A DNA stretch of 64,000 nucleotides, taken from contig NZ_JACHMS010000001.1 in the NCBI RefSeq assembly GCF_014205055.1, forward strand, positions 7,130,001-7,194,000, given 5' to 3'. The first letter of the stretch is position 1. The number at the start of each line of letters is the position of its first letter. Positions 7,318 to 18,714 of this stretch are shown here, piece by piece. The position numbers and the translations under genes were made by a program. The DNA comes from Streptomyces luteogriseus (lineage in GTDB: Bacteria; Actinomycetota; Actinomycetes; Streptomycetales; Streptomycetaceae). Under the pieces are notes generated by a model that ran no database searches, was not told the origin of the DNA, and worked only from the letters and a program-made list of their open reading frames with translations.

Positions 7318-9087
7318 GTGGCCACACCTAAAAAGGGCAGGAACGCGAGCGCCCAGAGCAAGCCGGGGCGCTCGCTGGCCCTGATCCTGATCGCCATCGC
7401 GGCGCTCACCGGGGGGATGTTCGCCTCGGGGCACACGAAGCCCCGTCTCGGCATCGACCTTGCCGGCGGTACGAGCATCACGCTCCGCGCGGTCCCCGAG
7501 GCCGGCAACGAGGCGGCGATCAACAAGACCAACATGGACACCGCCGTCTCCATCATGGAGCGCCGTGTCAATGGTCTGGGCGTCTCCGAGTCCGAGGTCC
7601 AGACGCAGGGCCGGGAAAACATCATCGTCAACATTCCCAAGGGCACCAACTCGGAGCAGGCCCGCAAGCAGGTCGGCACCACCGCCAAGCTCTACTTCCG
7701 CCCGGTCCTCGCCACCGAGATCGCCGGCGGCAAGGGCACGGCCAGCCCCTCCCCGAGCCCCACCGGCAGTCCCACGGACAAGCCGTCCGGCAAGGCCACC
7801 GACAAGCCCGAGGCCACCGACAAGGGATCCGCGTCCCCGTCCGGCTCTCCCACCACGCAGGGCCGTGCGGTCACTGACGCGCTGAAGGCCGACGCGACGC
7901 CCTCCGCGAGCGCCTCGGACAAGGGCGACAAGGCCAGCCCCTCCCCGTCGGGGAGCGGCGGCACCGCCGAGGCCGACGCGAGCGCGCTGCAGGCGAAGTA
8001 CGCCACGCTCGACTGCACCGACGAGAAGACCCGCTCCACCGTCGGTGACGGCATCAAGGCCTCCGAGCCGACGCTGGCGTGCGGCAAGAACTCGCAGGGC
8101 CAGTGGCAGAAGTACATCCTCGGCCCCGCCGAGGTCGACGGCACGGACGTCGACAAGGCCCAGGCCGTCCTGAACACCCAGACCGGTGCCGGCTGGACCG
8201 TCACGATGGACTTCACGGACGGCGGAGCCAAGAAGTTCGCGGACATCACCGGCAAGCTGGCGCAGAACCAGTCCCCGCAGAACCAGTTCGCGATCGTCCT
8301 GGACGGCGACGTCGTCTCCGACCCGTACGTCCGGCAGGCCCTGACCGGCGGCAACGCCGAGATCTCTGGCAACTTCAACCAGCAGTCCGCCCAGGACCTG
8401 TCCAACATGCTGTCGTACGGCGCGCTGCCGCTCACCTTCAAGGTGGACAGCATGACGACCGTGACCGCGGCGCTGGGCGGTGACCAGCTGCAGGCCGGTC
8501 TGATCGCCGGCGCGATCGGTCTCGCGCTGGTCGTCATCTACCTGCTGGCCTACTACCGCGGCCTGTCGTTCATCGCGATCCTCTCGCTGCTGGTCTCCGC
8601 CGCCCTCACCTACACGCTCATGGCTCTGCTCGGCCCGGCCATCGGCTTCGCGCTGAACCTGCCGGCCGTCTGCGGCGCCATCGTCGCCATCGGCATCACG
8701 GCGGACTCGTTCATCGTGTACTTCGAACGCGTCCGTGACGAGATCCGCGAGGGCCGTTCGCTGCGCCCCGCCGTCGAGCGGGCCTGGCCGCGCGCACGGC
8801 GCACCATCCTGGTCTCCGACTTCGTGTCGTTCCTGGCCGCCGCGGTGCTCTTCCTCGTCACGGTCGGCAAGGTCCAGGGCTTCGCGTTCACGCTCGGCCT
8901 GACCACCCTGCTCGACGTGGTCGTCGTGTTCCTCTTCACCAAGCCGCTGCTCACCCTGATGGCCCGTCGCCCGTTCTTCGCGAACGGCCACAAGTGGTCC
9001 GGCCTCGACCCGAAGAGCCTGGGCGCCCAGCCGCCGCTGCGCCGTACCCGCCGCCCCGCCGCCCCCGTCGACCCGAAGGAGGCCTGA
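7318..9087 (+). CDS. secD: Protein translocase subunit SecD
   Basis: 589 residues. Proton-driven RND-type partner of SecYEG acting late in protein export. TM1 is near residues 18-36, followed by the periplasmic P1 head, which begins RLGIDLAGG. TM2-6 occupy the C-terminal third (RND-like region from about residue 385), with AIGITADSFIVYFERVRDE. Residues about 141-219 are a Ser/Pro/Thr/Asp/Lys low-complexity insert within P1. The GTG at 7318 was chosen because it has a GAGAGGGAG site and leaves a normal N terminus; an upstream ATG at 7258 would add 20 Arg/Pro-rich residues. One base separates it from secF. Confidence 0.96.
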   Translation: MATPKKGRNASAQSKPGRSLALILIAIAALTGGMFASGHTKPRLGIDLAGGTSITLRAVPEAGNEAAINKTNMDTAVSIMERRVNGLGVSESEVQTQGRENIIVNIPKGTNSEQARKQVGTTAKLYFRPVLATEIAGGKGTASPSPSPTGSPTDKPSGKATDKPEATDKGSASPSGSPTTQGRAVTDALKADATPSASASDKGDKASPSPSGSGGTAEADASALQAKYATLDCTDEKTRSTVGDGIKASEPTLACGKNSQGQWQKYILGPAEVDGTDVDKAQAVLNTQTGAGWTVTMDFTDGGAKKFADITGKLAQNQSPQNQFAIVLDGDVVSDPYVRQALTGGNAEISGNFNQQSAQDLSNMLSYGALPLTFKVDSMTTVTAALGGDQLQAGLIAGAIGLALVVIYLLAYYRGLSFIAILSLLVSAALTYTLMALLGPAIGFALNLPAVCGAIVAIGITADSFIVYFERVRDEIREGRSLRPAVERAWPRARRTILVSDFVSFLAAAVLFLVTVGKVQGFAFTLGLTTLLDVVVVFLFTKPLLTLMARRPFFANGHKWSGLDPKSLGAQPPLRRTRRPAAPVDPKEA

Positions 9088-9088
9088 G

Positions 9089-10204
9089 ATGTCGAAACTC
9101 GGTACCCTCGGCGCCCGACTGCACCGTGGCGAGATCGGCTACGACTTCGTCAAGAACCGCAAGATCTGGTACGGCCTCTCCATCCTGATCACCATCCTGG
9201 CCATCGCCGGCCTGGCGGTACGCGGGCTGAACATGGGCATCGAGTTCCAGGGCGGTGCCGTCTTCAACACCCCGAAGAACACCACCGCCTCGGTGTCCCA
9301 GGCGGAGGAGTACGCGGAAGCGGCCTCCGGCCACGACGCGATCGTCCAGAAGCTCGGTGACGGCAGCCTGCGCATCCAGGTCGCCGGCATCGACACCGGC
9401 GCGGCCAACGAGATCAAGAGCACGCTCGCCGACGACCTCAAGATCGACTCGGAGCAGATCAACGCCGAGCTGGTCGGCCCCAGCTGGGGTGAGCAGATCG
9501 CCAACAAGGCATGGCAGGGCCTCGGCATCTTCCTGGTGCTCGTGGTGATCTACCTGGCGATCGCCTTCGAATGGCGCATGGCGGTCGCCGCGTTCGTCGC
9601 GCTGATCCACGACATCACCATCACGGTCGGCATCTACGCCCTCGTCGGCTTCGAGGTCACACCGGGCACGGTGATCGGTCTGCTGACCATCCTCGGCTAC
9701 TCGCTCTACGACACGGTCGTGGTGTTCGACAGCCTCAAGGAACAGACGAGGGACCTCACCAAGCAGACCCGCTGGACCTACAGCGACGTCGCCAACCGCT
9801 CGATCAACAGCACCCTGGTCCGCTCCATCAACACCACGGTGGTCGCGCTGCTGCCGGTCGCGGGCCTGCTGTTCATCGGTGGCGGTGTCCTCGGCGCCGG
9901 CATGCTGAACGACATCTCGCTGTCGCTGTTCGTCGGCCTCGCCGCCGGTGCGTACTCCTCGATCTTCATCGCCACGCCGCTCGTCGCCGATCTCAAGGAG
10001 CGCGAGCCGGCGATGAAGGCTCTGAAGAAGCGCGTCCTCGCCAAGCGGGCCCAGGCCGCGGCCAAGGGCGAGACCGGGACCGAGGGCGGCGACGAGTCGT
10101 ACACCGACGAGCCCGAGGACGCCGCACCCGCGGTGGTCGGGCCGCGCAACCAGCCCGCCTCGCGCACGCGCGGCCGCGGCCGCCCCTCGGGGAAGCGCCG
10201 GTGA
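9089..10204 (+). CDS. secF: Protein translocase subunit SecF
   Basis: 371 residues. Pairs with SecD. It has an N-terminal TM, the periplasmic start GIEFQGGAVF, and a C-terminal RND bundle with LGYSLYDTVVVFD and NRSINSTLVRSINT, the usual SecF signatures. The C-terminal 60 residues are a charged, Arg/Gly-rich cytoplasmic tail. It starts one base after secD stops and overlaps the start of apt by GTGA, so secD-secF-apt are translationally coupled. Confidence 0.97.
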   Translation: MSKLGTLGARLHRGEIGYDFVKNRKIWYGLSILITILAIAGLAVRGLNMGIEFQGGAVFNTPKNTTASVSQAEEYAEAASGHDAIVQKLGDGSLRIQVAGIDTGAANEIKSTLADDLKIDSEQINAELVGPSWGEQIANKAWQGLGIFLVLVVIYLAIAFEWRMAVAAFVALIHDITITVGIYALVGFEVTPGTVIGLLTILGYSLYDTVVVFDSLKEQTRDLTKQTRWTYSDVANRSINSTLVRSINTTVVALLPVAGLLFIGGGVLGAGMLNDISLSLFVGLAAGAYSSIFIATPLVADLKEREPAMKALKKRVLAKRAQAAAKGETGTEGGDESYTDEPEDAAPAVVGPRNQPASRTRGRGRPSGKRR

Positions 10205-10740
10205 CCGACATCAAGGAGCTGCTGCTCAGCCGCATCCGTGACGTGGCCGACTACCCGGAGCCGGGCGTGATGTTCAAGGACATCACCCCGCTCCTGGCGG
10301 ACCCGGCGGCGTTCACCGCCCTGACCGACGCCCTCGCCGAGATCGCCGAGCGCACCGGTGCCACCAAGGTCATCGGCCTGGAGGCCCGCGGCTTCATCCT
10401 CGGCGCCCCGGTCGCCGTCCGCGCGGGGCTCGGCTTCATCCCCGTACGCAAGGCGGGCAAGCTCCCCGGAGCGACCCTCGCCCAGGCCTACGACCTGGAG
10501 TACGGCTCGGCGGAGATCGAGGTGCACGCCGAGGACCTCACCGCCGGGGACCGCGTGCTGATCGTCGACGACGTCCTCGCCACCGGCGGCACCGCCGAGG
10601 CCGCGGTCCAGCTCATCCGCCGGGCCGGCGCCGACGTCGCGGGTCTCGCCGTCCTCATGGAACTCGGCTTCCTGAGCGGTCGCGCCCGCCTGGAGCCGGC
10701 GCTGAACGGCGCCCCGCTGGAGGCGCTGCTCACGGTCTAG
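10201..10740 (+). CDS. apt: Adenine phosphoribosyltransferase
   Basis: 179 residues. Converts adenine plus PRPP to AMP. The PRPP-binding motif VLIVDDVLATGGT is at 119-131. The GTG start overlaps the secF stop. The secDF-apt-relA order is conserved in Gram-positive bacteria and places purine salvage beside the alarmone enzyme. A strong hairpin follows before relA. Confidence 0.95.
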   Translation: MTDIKELLLSRIRDVADYPEPGVMFKDITPLLADPAAFTALTDALAEIAERTGATKVIGLEARGFILGAPVAVRAGLGFIPVRKAGKLPGATLAQAYDLEYGSAEIEVHAEDLTAGDRVLIVDDVLATGGTAEAAVQLIRRAGADVAGLAVLMELGFLSGRARLEPALNGAPLEALLTV

Positions 10741-10775
10741 CGACCGCGACGGCCGGGCGGACACCGGCACCACAC

Positions 10776-10817
10776 CGCGGAGGCGGGCCCGGAGGAATCC
10801 GGCGCCCGCCTCCCGCG
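10776..10817 (+). terminator. Hairpin between apt and relA
   Basis: Arms cgcggaggcgggc and gcccgcctcccgcg pair with one bulge around a 15-base loop, 35 bases after the apt stop. Likely intrinsic terminator or attenuator. A second smaller hairpin (gcgatcctg / caggatcgc, 10854-10876) lies between it and relA. Confidence 0.55.
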
Positions 10818-10933
10818 TTCTGCCGGGTAGACGGTCCTCACATTGGCCTGAAGGCGATCCTGGAGCTCAGGATCGCTACCATGGGTGCTCCGGAACCTGA
10901 CCGGGGGACCCGGATCGCGCACGAGGAGCCCTC

Positions 10934-13456
<2,523 letters not shown>

Positions 13457-13500
13457 CAGGCCGGTCGCGCACGACCACGGACAAGTCGCTCACGACCACA

Positions 13501-13541
13501 CGAAAGGGGCTCCCGTACACCGTGTACGGGAGCCCCTTTCG
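13501..13541. terminator. Bidirectional terminator between relA and the DUF349 gene
   Basis: A perfect 20-bp stem (cgaaaggggctcccgtacac and its complement) with one central base lies between two convergent genes. The arms begin gaaa and end tttc, so each strand would give a hairpin followed by a short T tract. One of the clearest terminators in the window. Confidence 0.85.
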
Positions 13542-13550
13542 ACGGACTGC

Positions 13551-14780
13551 TCAGCCTCCGAACTCGTGCAGGCCCTTCAGCGCCTGGTCCAGCAGCGCCT
13601 GGCGGCCGTCGAGCTCACGCTGGAGCTTGTCGGCCTTGGCGTTGTTGCCCTGCGCCCGCGCCTGCTCGATCTGACCCCGCAGCTTGTCCACCGCGGCCTG
13701 GAGCTGGCCGGTCAGACCCTCGGCACGCGCGCGTGCCTCCGGGTTCGTCCGGCGCCACTCGGCCTCCTCGGCCTCCTGGATGGCCCGCTCGACCGCGTGC
13801 ATCCGGCCCTCGACCTTCGGCCGGGCATCGCGCGGCACATGGCCGATGGCCTCCCAGCGCTCGTTCACGTTCCGGAACGCGGCGCGGGCCGCCTTGAGGT
13901 CCGTGATCGGCAGGAGCTTCTCGGCCTCCTCGGCCAGCTCCTCCTTGAGCTTGAGGTTCTCCGACTGCTCGGCGTCCCGCTCGGCGAAGACCGAGCTGCG
14001 GGCCGCGAAGAAGACGTCCTGGGCGCCGCGGAAGCGGTTCCACAGATCGTCCTCGTGCTCGCGCTGAGCGCGGCCCGCGGCCTTCCACTCGGACATCAGC
14101 TCGCGGTAGCGCGCCGCCGTCACGCCCCAGTCCGTCGAGTTCGACAGCGCCTCGGCCTCGGAGACCAGCCGCTCCTTGGTCTTGCGGGCCTCCTCGCGCT
14201 GCGCGTCCAGCTGCGCGAAGTGCTGCTTGCGCCGCTTGGAGAACGCCGACCGGGCGTGCGAGAAGCGGTGCCACAGCTCGTCGTCGGACTTGCGGTCCAG
14301 GCGCGGCAGACCCTTCCAGGTGTCCACCAGGGCCCGCAGCCGCTCACCGGCCGCCCGCCACTGGTCGGACTGCGACAGCTCCTCCGCCTCGGCGACCAGC
14401 GCCTCCTTGGCGTGACGGGCCTCGTCGGACTGCTTCGCCCGCTGCGCCTTGCGCTCCTCGCGACGCGCCTCCACCAGCTCCACGAGCTTGTCCAGCCGGA
14501 CCCGCAGTGCGTCCAGGTCGCCCACCACGTGGTGCGCGTCGACCTGCTCCCGGATGTGGTCGATGGCGGCGTGGGCGTCCTTCGCCGACAGGTCGGTGGT
14601 CTTCACTCGCTTCTCGAGGAGGCCGATCTCGACAACCAGGCCCTCGTACTTGCGCTCGAAATAGGCCAGCGCCTCCTCGGGGGAGCCTGCCTGCCAGGAA
14701 CCGACGACCTGCTCGCCGTCGGCCGTACGCACGTACACGGTCCCCGTCTCGTCGACGCGGCCCCACGGGTCGCTGCTCAC
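13551..14780 (-). CDS. DUF349 domain protein, coiled-coil rich
   Basis: 409 residues, minus strand. Contains repeated DUF349 units recognisable by recurrent W-x-A-A-x-R-x-R-x-L-style segments (for example SDQWRAAGERLRAL, STDWGVTAARYRELMSEWKAAG, DLKAARAAFRNVNERWEAIG). The ends are very Glu/Lys/Arg-rich and probably coiled-coil. A short beta-strand N terminus begins DPWGRVDETGTVYVR. The start is GTG with GGAGGAG. The family has no firmly established biochemical role. It is convergent with relA and shares its terminator. Confidence 0.88.
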   Translation of the reverse strand: MSSDPWGRVDETGTVYVRTADGEQVVGSWQAGSPEEALAYFERKYEGLVVEIGLLEKRVKTTDLSAKDAHAAIDHIREQVDAHHVVGDLDALRVRLDKLVELVEARREERKAQRAKQSDEARHAKEALVAEAEELSQSDQWRAAGERLRALVDTWKGLPRLDRKSDDELWHRFSHARSAFSKRRKQHFAQLDAQREEARKTKERLVSEAEALSNSTDWGVTAARYRELMSEWKAAGRAQREHEDDLWNRFRGAQDVFFAARSSVFAERDAEQSENLKLKEELAEEAEKLLPITDLKAARAAFRNVNERWEAIGHVPRDARPKVEGRMHAVERAIQEAEEAEWRRTNPEARARAEGLTGQLQAAVDKLRGQIEQARAQGNNAKADKLQRELDGRQALLDQALKGLHEFGG

Positions 14781-14915
14781 AGCGCCTCCTCCACATGATG
14801 CCTGCGAGGGGCCTCAGCTCCCCCGGGCATCGTCCACAGTTTCGTCACGGCCAACATAGGCGACCGGCGGGGGGCCTGTCCGCATCCCGCGCGACCGAAA
14901 TTTCGCAGTTGGGGG

Positions 14916-15761
14916 TCAGGATTTGGTGATCGTGGCCTTGTTGATCACGACCGTCGCGTTGGGCGCCGTATTGCCCGTCTGAGGGTCGGGGGCCTGCGCT
15001 CCGGCGTCCGCGATTTTCTTCAGGACCTTCATGCCCGCCTCGGACACCGTGCCGAACGGTGTGTAGTCGGCCGGCAGCTGACTGTCCTGGTAGACGAGGA
15101 AGAACTGGCTGCCGCCGCTGTCGCGGCCCTTCTTCGTCTGGGCGTTGTACTGGTTCGCCATCGCGACCGTGCCCGCCGGGTACGTCCCGCCCTTGAGGCT
15201 CTTGTCCTTGAGGTTCTCGTCCGGGATGGTGTAGCCCGGCCCGCCCATGCCGGTGCCCTGCGGGTCGCCGCACTGCAGGACGTAGATGCCCTGGTCCGTG
15301 AGCCGGTGGCACTTGCTGTGGTCCAGGTAGCCCTTGCCGAGAAGGAAGTTGAACGAGTTGACGGTGTGCGGCGCCGCCGACGCCTTCAGCGCGACGTCTA
15401 TCTCACCGCAGGTCGTGTCCAGCTTCATCGTGTACTTCGCCGACTCGTCGACGGTCATCGCCGGTTCCTTCTTCCAGGTCTCCGACTTGACCTTGCCCGG
15501 GGCCGGCTTCTCACACGGGTCCGGGGCCTTGCTGGGCGTGGCGCTCGGCGTGACGTCCGCGTTCGCGTTCTCCTTCTTGCCGTCGTCCTCGAACGGCTTG
15601 GTCAGGAAGACCGTCACCGAGAGGACCACGATCACGCCGAGAACCGAGGCGATCACGGAGTTGCGGATACGGGCCTTGCGTCGCGCGTCAGTGCGTCGCT
15701 GCTGCTGCCGCAAGAACTTCTCCCGGGCGAGCTGACGCCGCCGCTGTTCCTGGCTGACCAC
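14916..15761 (-). CDS. Membrane-anchored cyclophilin-type peptidyl-prolyl isomerase
   Basis: 281 residues, minus strand. A basic cytoplasmic N terminus, one TM helix (residues 34-54, NSVIASVLGVIVVLSVTVFL), a Thr/Ser/Pro linker, then a cyclophilin domain (about 110-281). Cyclophilin features include FNFLLGKGYLDHSKCHRL, GGPGYTIPDE, GTVAMAN and SGGSQFFLVY. It probably folds secreted proteins on the outer face of the membrane. Some active-site positions differ from canonical cyclophilins (KCHRL where F-HRV-F is usual), so catalytic activity is likely but not certain. GTG start with GAGGAG ribosome binding site. Confidence 0.9.
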   Translation of the reverse strand: MVSQEQRRRQLAREKFLRQQQRRTDARRKARIRNSVIASVLGVIVVLSVTVFLTKPFEDDGKKENANADVTPSATPSKAPDPCEKPAPGKVKSETWKKEPAMTVDESAKYTMKLDTTCGEIDVALKASAAPHTVNSFNFLLGKGYLDHSKCHRLTDQGIYVLQCGDPQGTGMGGPGYTIPDENLKDKSLKGGTYPAGTVAMANQYNAQTKKGRDSGGSQFFLVYQDSQLPADYTPFGTVSEAGMKVLKKIADAGAQAPDPQTGNTAPNATVVINKATITKS

Positions 15762-15928
15762 CGGGTTCTCTCCTCATGGGTCTGATACGTCGACCGATAC
15801 GCGTGCGTCCTGTGTGCCGAGCGCCTGCGTGTGCCCCGTACCGTATATGGGTTCGCTGAGGAATCGGCAGCGCCGGTAGGCTCTGTGAGCAGCCGTAGCC
15901 GCCCGTATCGACACAACGAAGGACGATC

Positions 15929-16636
15929 GTGCTCATTGCCGGGTTCCCCGCCGGGGCCTGGGGGACGAACTGCTACCTCGTCGCCCCCGCCGCCGGTGAG
16001 GAGTGCGTGATCATCGACCCCGGCCATCAGGCCGCCGACGGCGTCGCGGAAGCGGTCAGGAAGCATCGGCTCAAGCCCGTCGCCGTCGTCCTCACCCACG
16101 GCCACATCGACCACGTGGCCTCGGTCGTCCCGGTGTGCGGCGCGCACGACGTGCCGGCCTGGATCCACCCCGACGACCGGTACATGATGAGCGACCCCGA
16201 GAAGGCGCTCGGCCGGTCCATCGGGATGCCGCTGCTGGGCGAGCTGACCGTGGGGGAGCCCGACGACGTCAAGGAGCTGGCCGACGGGGCGAAGCTTGAG
16301 CTGGCGGGCCTGGAGCTGTCCGTCGCGCACGCGCCCGGCCATACCAAGGGGTCGGTGACCTTCGGCATGCCCGAGGCGGCGGACATCCCGCCGATCCTCT
16401 TCTCGGGCGACCTGCTGTTCGCCGGCTCCATCGGACGCACCGACCTGCCCGGCGGTGACATGGCCGAGATGCTCGACTCGCTGGCCCGCGTGTGCCTGCC
16501 GCTCGACGACTCGACCGTGGTGCTGTCCGGCCACGGCCCCCAGACGACCATCGGCCAGGAGCGCTCCACCAACCCGTATCTGCGGCAGGTGGCCGCCGGC
16601 CAGGGAGCCGCCGAGGCTCCCCGACGAGGAATGTGA
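15929..16636 (+). CDS. MBL-fold metallo-hydrolase (glyoxalase II-like)
   Basis: 235 residues. Metallo-beta-lactamase fold with THGHIDH as the HxHxDH metal motif, HAPGHTKGS for the next His, SGDLLF for the bridging Asp, and SGHGPQT for the last His. All ligands are present. The family includes glyoxalase II and related thioesterases; the substrate cannot be read. GTG start with GAAGGA. It is followed by hisS after 11 bases, suggesting one transcript. Divergent from the cyclophilin gene. Confidence 0.9.
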   Translation: MLIAGFPAGAWGTNCYLVAPAAGEECVIIDPGHQAADGVAEAVRKHRLKPVAVVLTHGHIDHVASVVPVCGAHDVPAWIHPDDRYMMSDPEKALGRSIGMPLLGELTVGEPDDVKELADGAKLELAGLELSVAHAPGHTKGSVTFGMPEAADIPPILFSGDLLFAGSIGRTDLPGGDMAEMLDSLARVCLPLDDSTVVLSGHGPQTTIGQERSTNPYLRQVAAGQGAAEAPRRGM

Positions 16637-16647
16637 CGAGACCTTCC

Positions 16648-17910
16648 GTGAGCACCTTCAAGGCCCCCAAGGGCACGTACGACCTGATCCCGCCGGACAG
16701 CGCCAAGTACCTCGCCGTCCGTGAGGCGATCGCCGCTCCGCTGCGCAACTCCGGCTACGGCTACATCGAGACGCCCGGCTTCGAGAACGTCGAACTCTTC
16801 GCGCGCGGGGTCGGTGAGTCCACCGACATCGTGACCAAGGAGATGTACGCCTTCGAGACCAAGGGCGGCGACCGGCTCGCCCTGCGCCCCGAGGGCACGG
16901 CCTCCGTCCTGCGCGCGGCTCTGGAGGCCAACCTGCACAAGGCCGGCAACCTCCCGGTGAAGCTCTGGTACTCCGGCTCGTACTACCGCTACGAGCGTCC
17001 CCAGAAGGGCCGTTACCGCCACTTCTCCCAGGTCGGTGCCGAGGCGATCGGCGCGGAGGACCCGGCGCTGGACGCCGAGCTGATCATCCTGGCCGACCAG
17101 GCCTACCGCTCGCTGGGCCTGAGCAACTTCCGGATCCTGCTCAACAGCCTCGGCGACCAGGAGTGCCGCCCGGTGTACCGGTCGGCGCTGCAGGAGTTCC
17201 TGCGCGGCCTGGACCTGGACGAGGACACCCTGCGCCGCGCCGAGATCAACCCGCTGCGCGTCCTGGACGACAAGCGCGAGTCGGTCCAGAAGCAGCTGGG
17301 GGACGCGCCGCTGCTGCGTGACTACCTGTGCGACGCGTGCAAGGCGTACCACGAGGAGGTCCGTGAGCTGATCACGGCGGCGGGCGTCTCCTTCGAGGAC
17401 GACCCGAAGCTGGTCCGCGGCCTGGACTACTACACCCGCACCACCTTCGAGTTCGTCCACGACGGTCTCGGCTCGCAGTCCGCGGTGGGCGGCGGCGGCC
17501 GCTACGACGGCCTCTCCGAGATGATCGGCGGCCCCGCGCTGCCGTCCGTCGGCTGGGCCCTCGGCGTCGACCGCACGGTCCTCGCCCTGGAGGCGGAGGG
17601 CGTCGAGCTGGAGCTGCCCGCCACCACCAGCGTGTTCGCCGTCCCGCTCGGCGAGGAGGCCCGCCGCGTCCTGTTCGCCAAGGTCACCGAGCTGCGCAAG
17701 AACGGCATCGCGGCCGACTTCTCCTACGGCGGCAAGGGGCTCAAGGGCGCGATGAAGAACGCCAACCGCAGCGGCGCCCGCTACACGGTCGTCGCCGGCG
17801 AACGCGACCTCGCCGAGGGCGTCGTCCAGCTCAAGGACATGGAGTCCGGCGAGCAGACGGCGGTGGGCGTGAACGAGATCGTGGCGGAGCTGGAAGCGCG
17901 GCTCGGCTGA
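16648..17910 (+). CDS. hisS: Histidyl-tRNA synthetase
   Basis: 420 residues, class II aminoacyl-tRNA synthetase. Motif 1/2 region includes RLALRPEGTAS and GSYYRYERPQKGRYR. The histidine-specific LVRGLDYYTRTTFE and GGGGRYDGL are present, and the C-terminal anticodon-binding domain starts about residue 325. The GTG at 16648 was chosen because it lies just after the MBL-hydrolase gene and leaves the standard N-terminal KAPKGTYD. The leader is only 11 bases, so no T-box is possible. A strong hairpin follows. Confidence 0.97.
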   Translation: MSTFKAPKGTYDLIPPDSAKYLAVREAIAAPLRNSGYGYIETPGFENVELFARGVGESTDIVTKEMYAFETKGGDRLALRPEGTASVLRAALEANLHKAGNLPVKLWYSGSYYRYERPQKGRYRHFSQVGAEAIGAEDPALDAELIILADQAYRSLGLSNFRILLNSLGDQECRPVYRSALQEFLRGLDLDEDTLRRAEINPLRVLDDKRESVQKQLGDAPLLRDYLCDACKAYHEEVRELITAAGVSFEDDPKLVRGLDYYTRTTFEFVHDGLGSQSAVGGGGRYDGLSEMIGGPALPSVGWALGVDRTVLALEAEGVELELPATTSVFAVPLGEEARRVLFAKVTELRKNGIAADFSYGGKGLKGAMKNANRSGARYTVVAGERDLAEGVVQLKDMESGEQTAVGVNEIVAELEARLG

Positions 17911-17927
17911 GTACCCCGCACACCACA

Positions 17928-17959
17928 GAGGAAGGCGCCGGATCCCCGGCGCCTTCCTC
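17928..17959 (+). terminator. hisS terminator hairpin
   Basis: A 14-bp stem (gaggaaggcgccgg and its complement) with a 4-base loop, 17 bases after the hisS stop. No long T tract. Confidence 0.7.
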
Positions 17960-18571
17960 ATTGCCGAAGACGCGCAGCGGATACGTCCTGAACGTCGGCT
18001 CCCCGATTCACCGTCGGCTCCCCGACGAACAGCAGTCGTCCGCACTCCGCGCTCGCGCAGCCCCCGGCCACCAGCCGCGGCACGGCCGTTTCGCCCAGCG
18101 AGAGCCGTTGCCCCCCGGAGATCACGCCGGGTGCCGCGTCCAGGCGCCTGCGCCGGCCGCCCGGCAGCGCATGGATCCGGCCGTTCGCCTTCGGCTCCAG
18201 ACCGGCCAGGCCGATGACCTCGCCCGGGTTCCGCAGCAGGGGGTAGGAGCGAGCGAAGAGCCGTACTGCCTCCCGGACCGTCAACCGGGCGGGCGCCGAT
18301 TCGCCCTTCCAGGCGATTCCGGCCCGGGAACGTCACGCGCGCGTGCCGTTCGCCGGGTCCTACCCGGGCACGGACACCTCGCGCGCGTCCCGGTCCGGTC
18401 GCCCTGGACGATCTCCGGCGTGGTGCTCCCGCCCGCGCCGTCGGGTCCGAGCAGGCCGGAAACCTCGCCGCGCCGGATGCCGAGACCGAGGCCGTCGACG
18501 GCGGTCCGGCGCCCGTAGCGCCCGCGCAGCCCCCGCACATCCGCGGCGCGTTCGCACTCCTGTGCCGTCAT
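17958..18571 (-). pseudogene. Decayed ABC-2 type transporter ATPase
   Basis: Minus-strand remnant in three frames. The N-terminal piece (from 18571) reads VRGLRGRYGRRTAVDGLGLGI then GLLGPDGAGGSTT, a Walker A in which the essential Lys is Gly. The frame then shifts, and the expected EVSVPG segment runs into a TAG near 18360. A third frame (about 18284 to 17958) gives TVREAVRLFA, then EVIGLAGLEPKANGRI, then SGGQRLSL and GRLLFVGEPTVNRGAD, remnants of the helical domain, signature and Walker B. The C-terminal third, with the H-loop, is gone. At least two frameshifts, a nonsense codon, a lost Walker Lys and a lost Walker B Asp show that it is not functional. Confidence 0.8.
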
Positions 18572-18714
18572 GCGGCGAGCGTCGGCCGGAATGCACCCCC
18601 CGGGGACGACCGGGTGGCCGTCCTTATGTTCACTGAACGGTGGAGAGCGGCACCGGTGCGGCACAATGGCCCCTGCCCGAAGATGTTCAGGTCTCAAGTG
18701 ACGGAATCGGCGTG

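Noticed and set aside
16637..16647. T-box leader for hisS.
   Set aside because: Only 11 bases separate the upstream gene and hisS, so there is no room; alaS overlaps its upstream gene and also has none.
18628..18638. gttcactgaac palindrome upstream of the VKOR gene.
   Set aside because: Short and isolated; it may be a relic operator of the decayed ABC gene, but nothing supports function.
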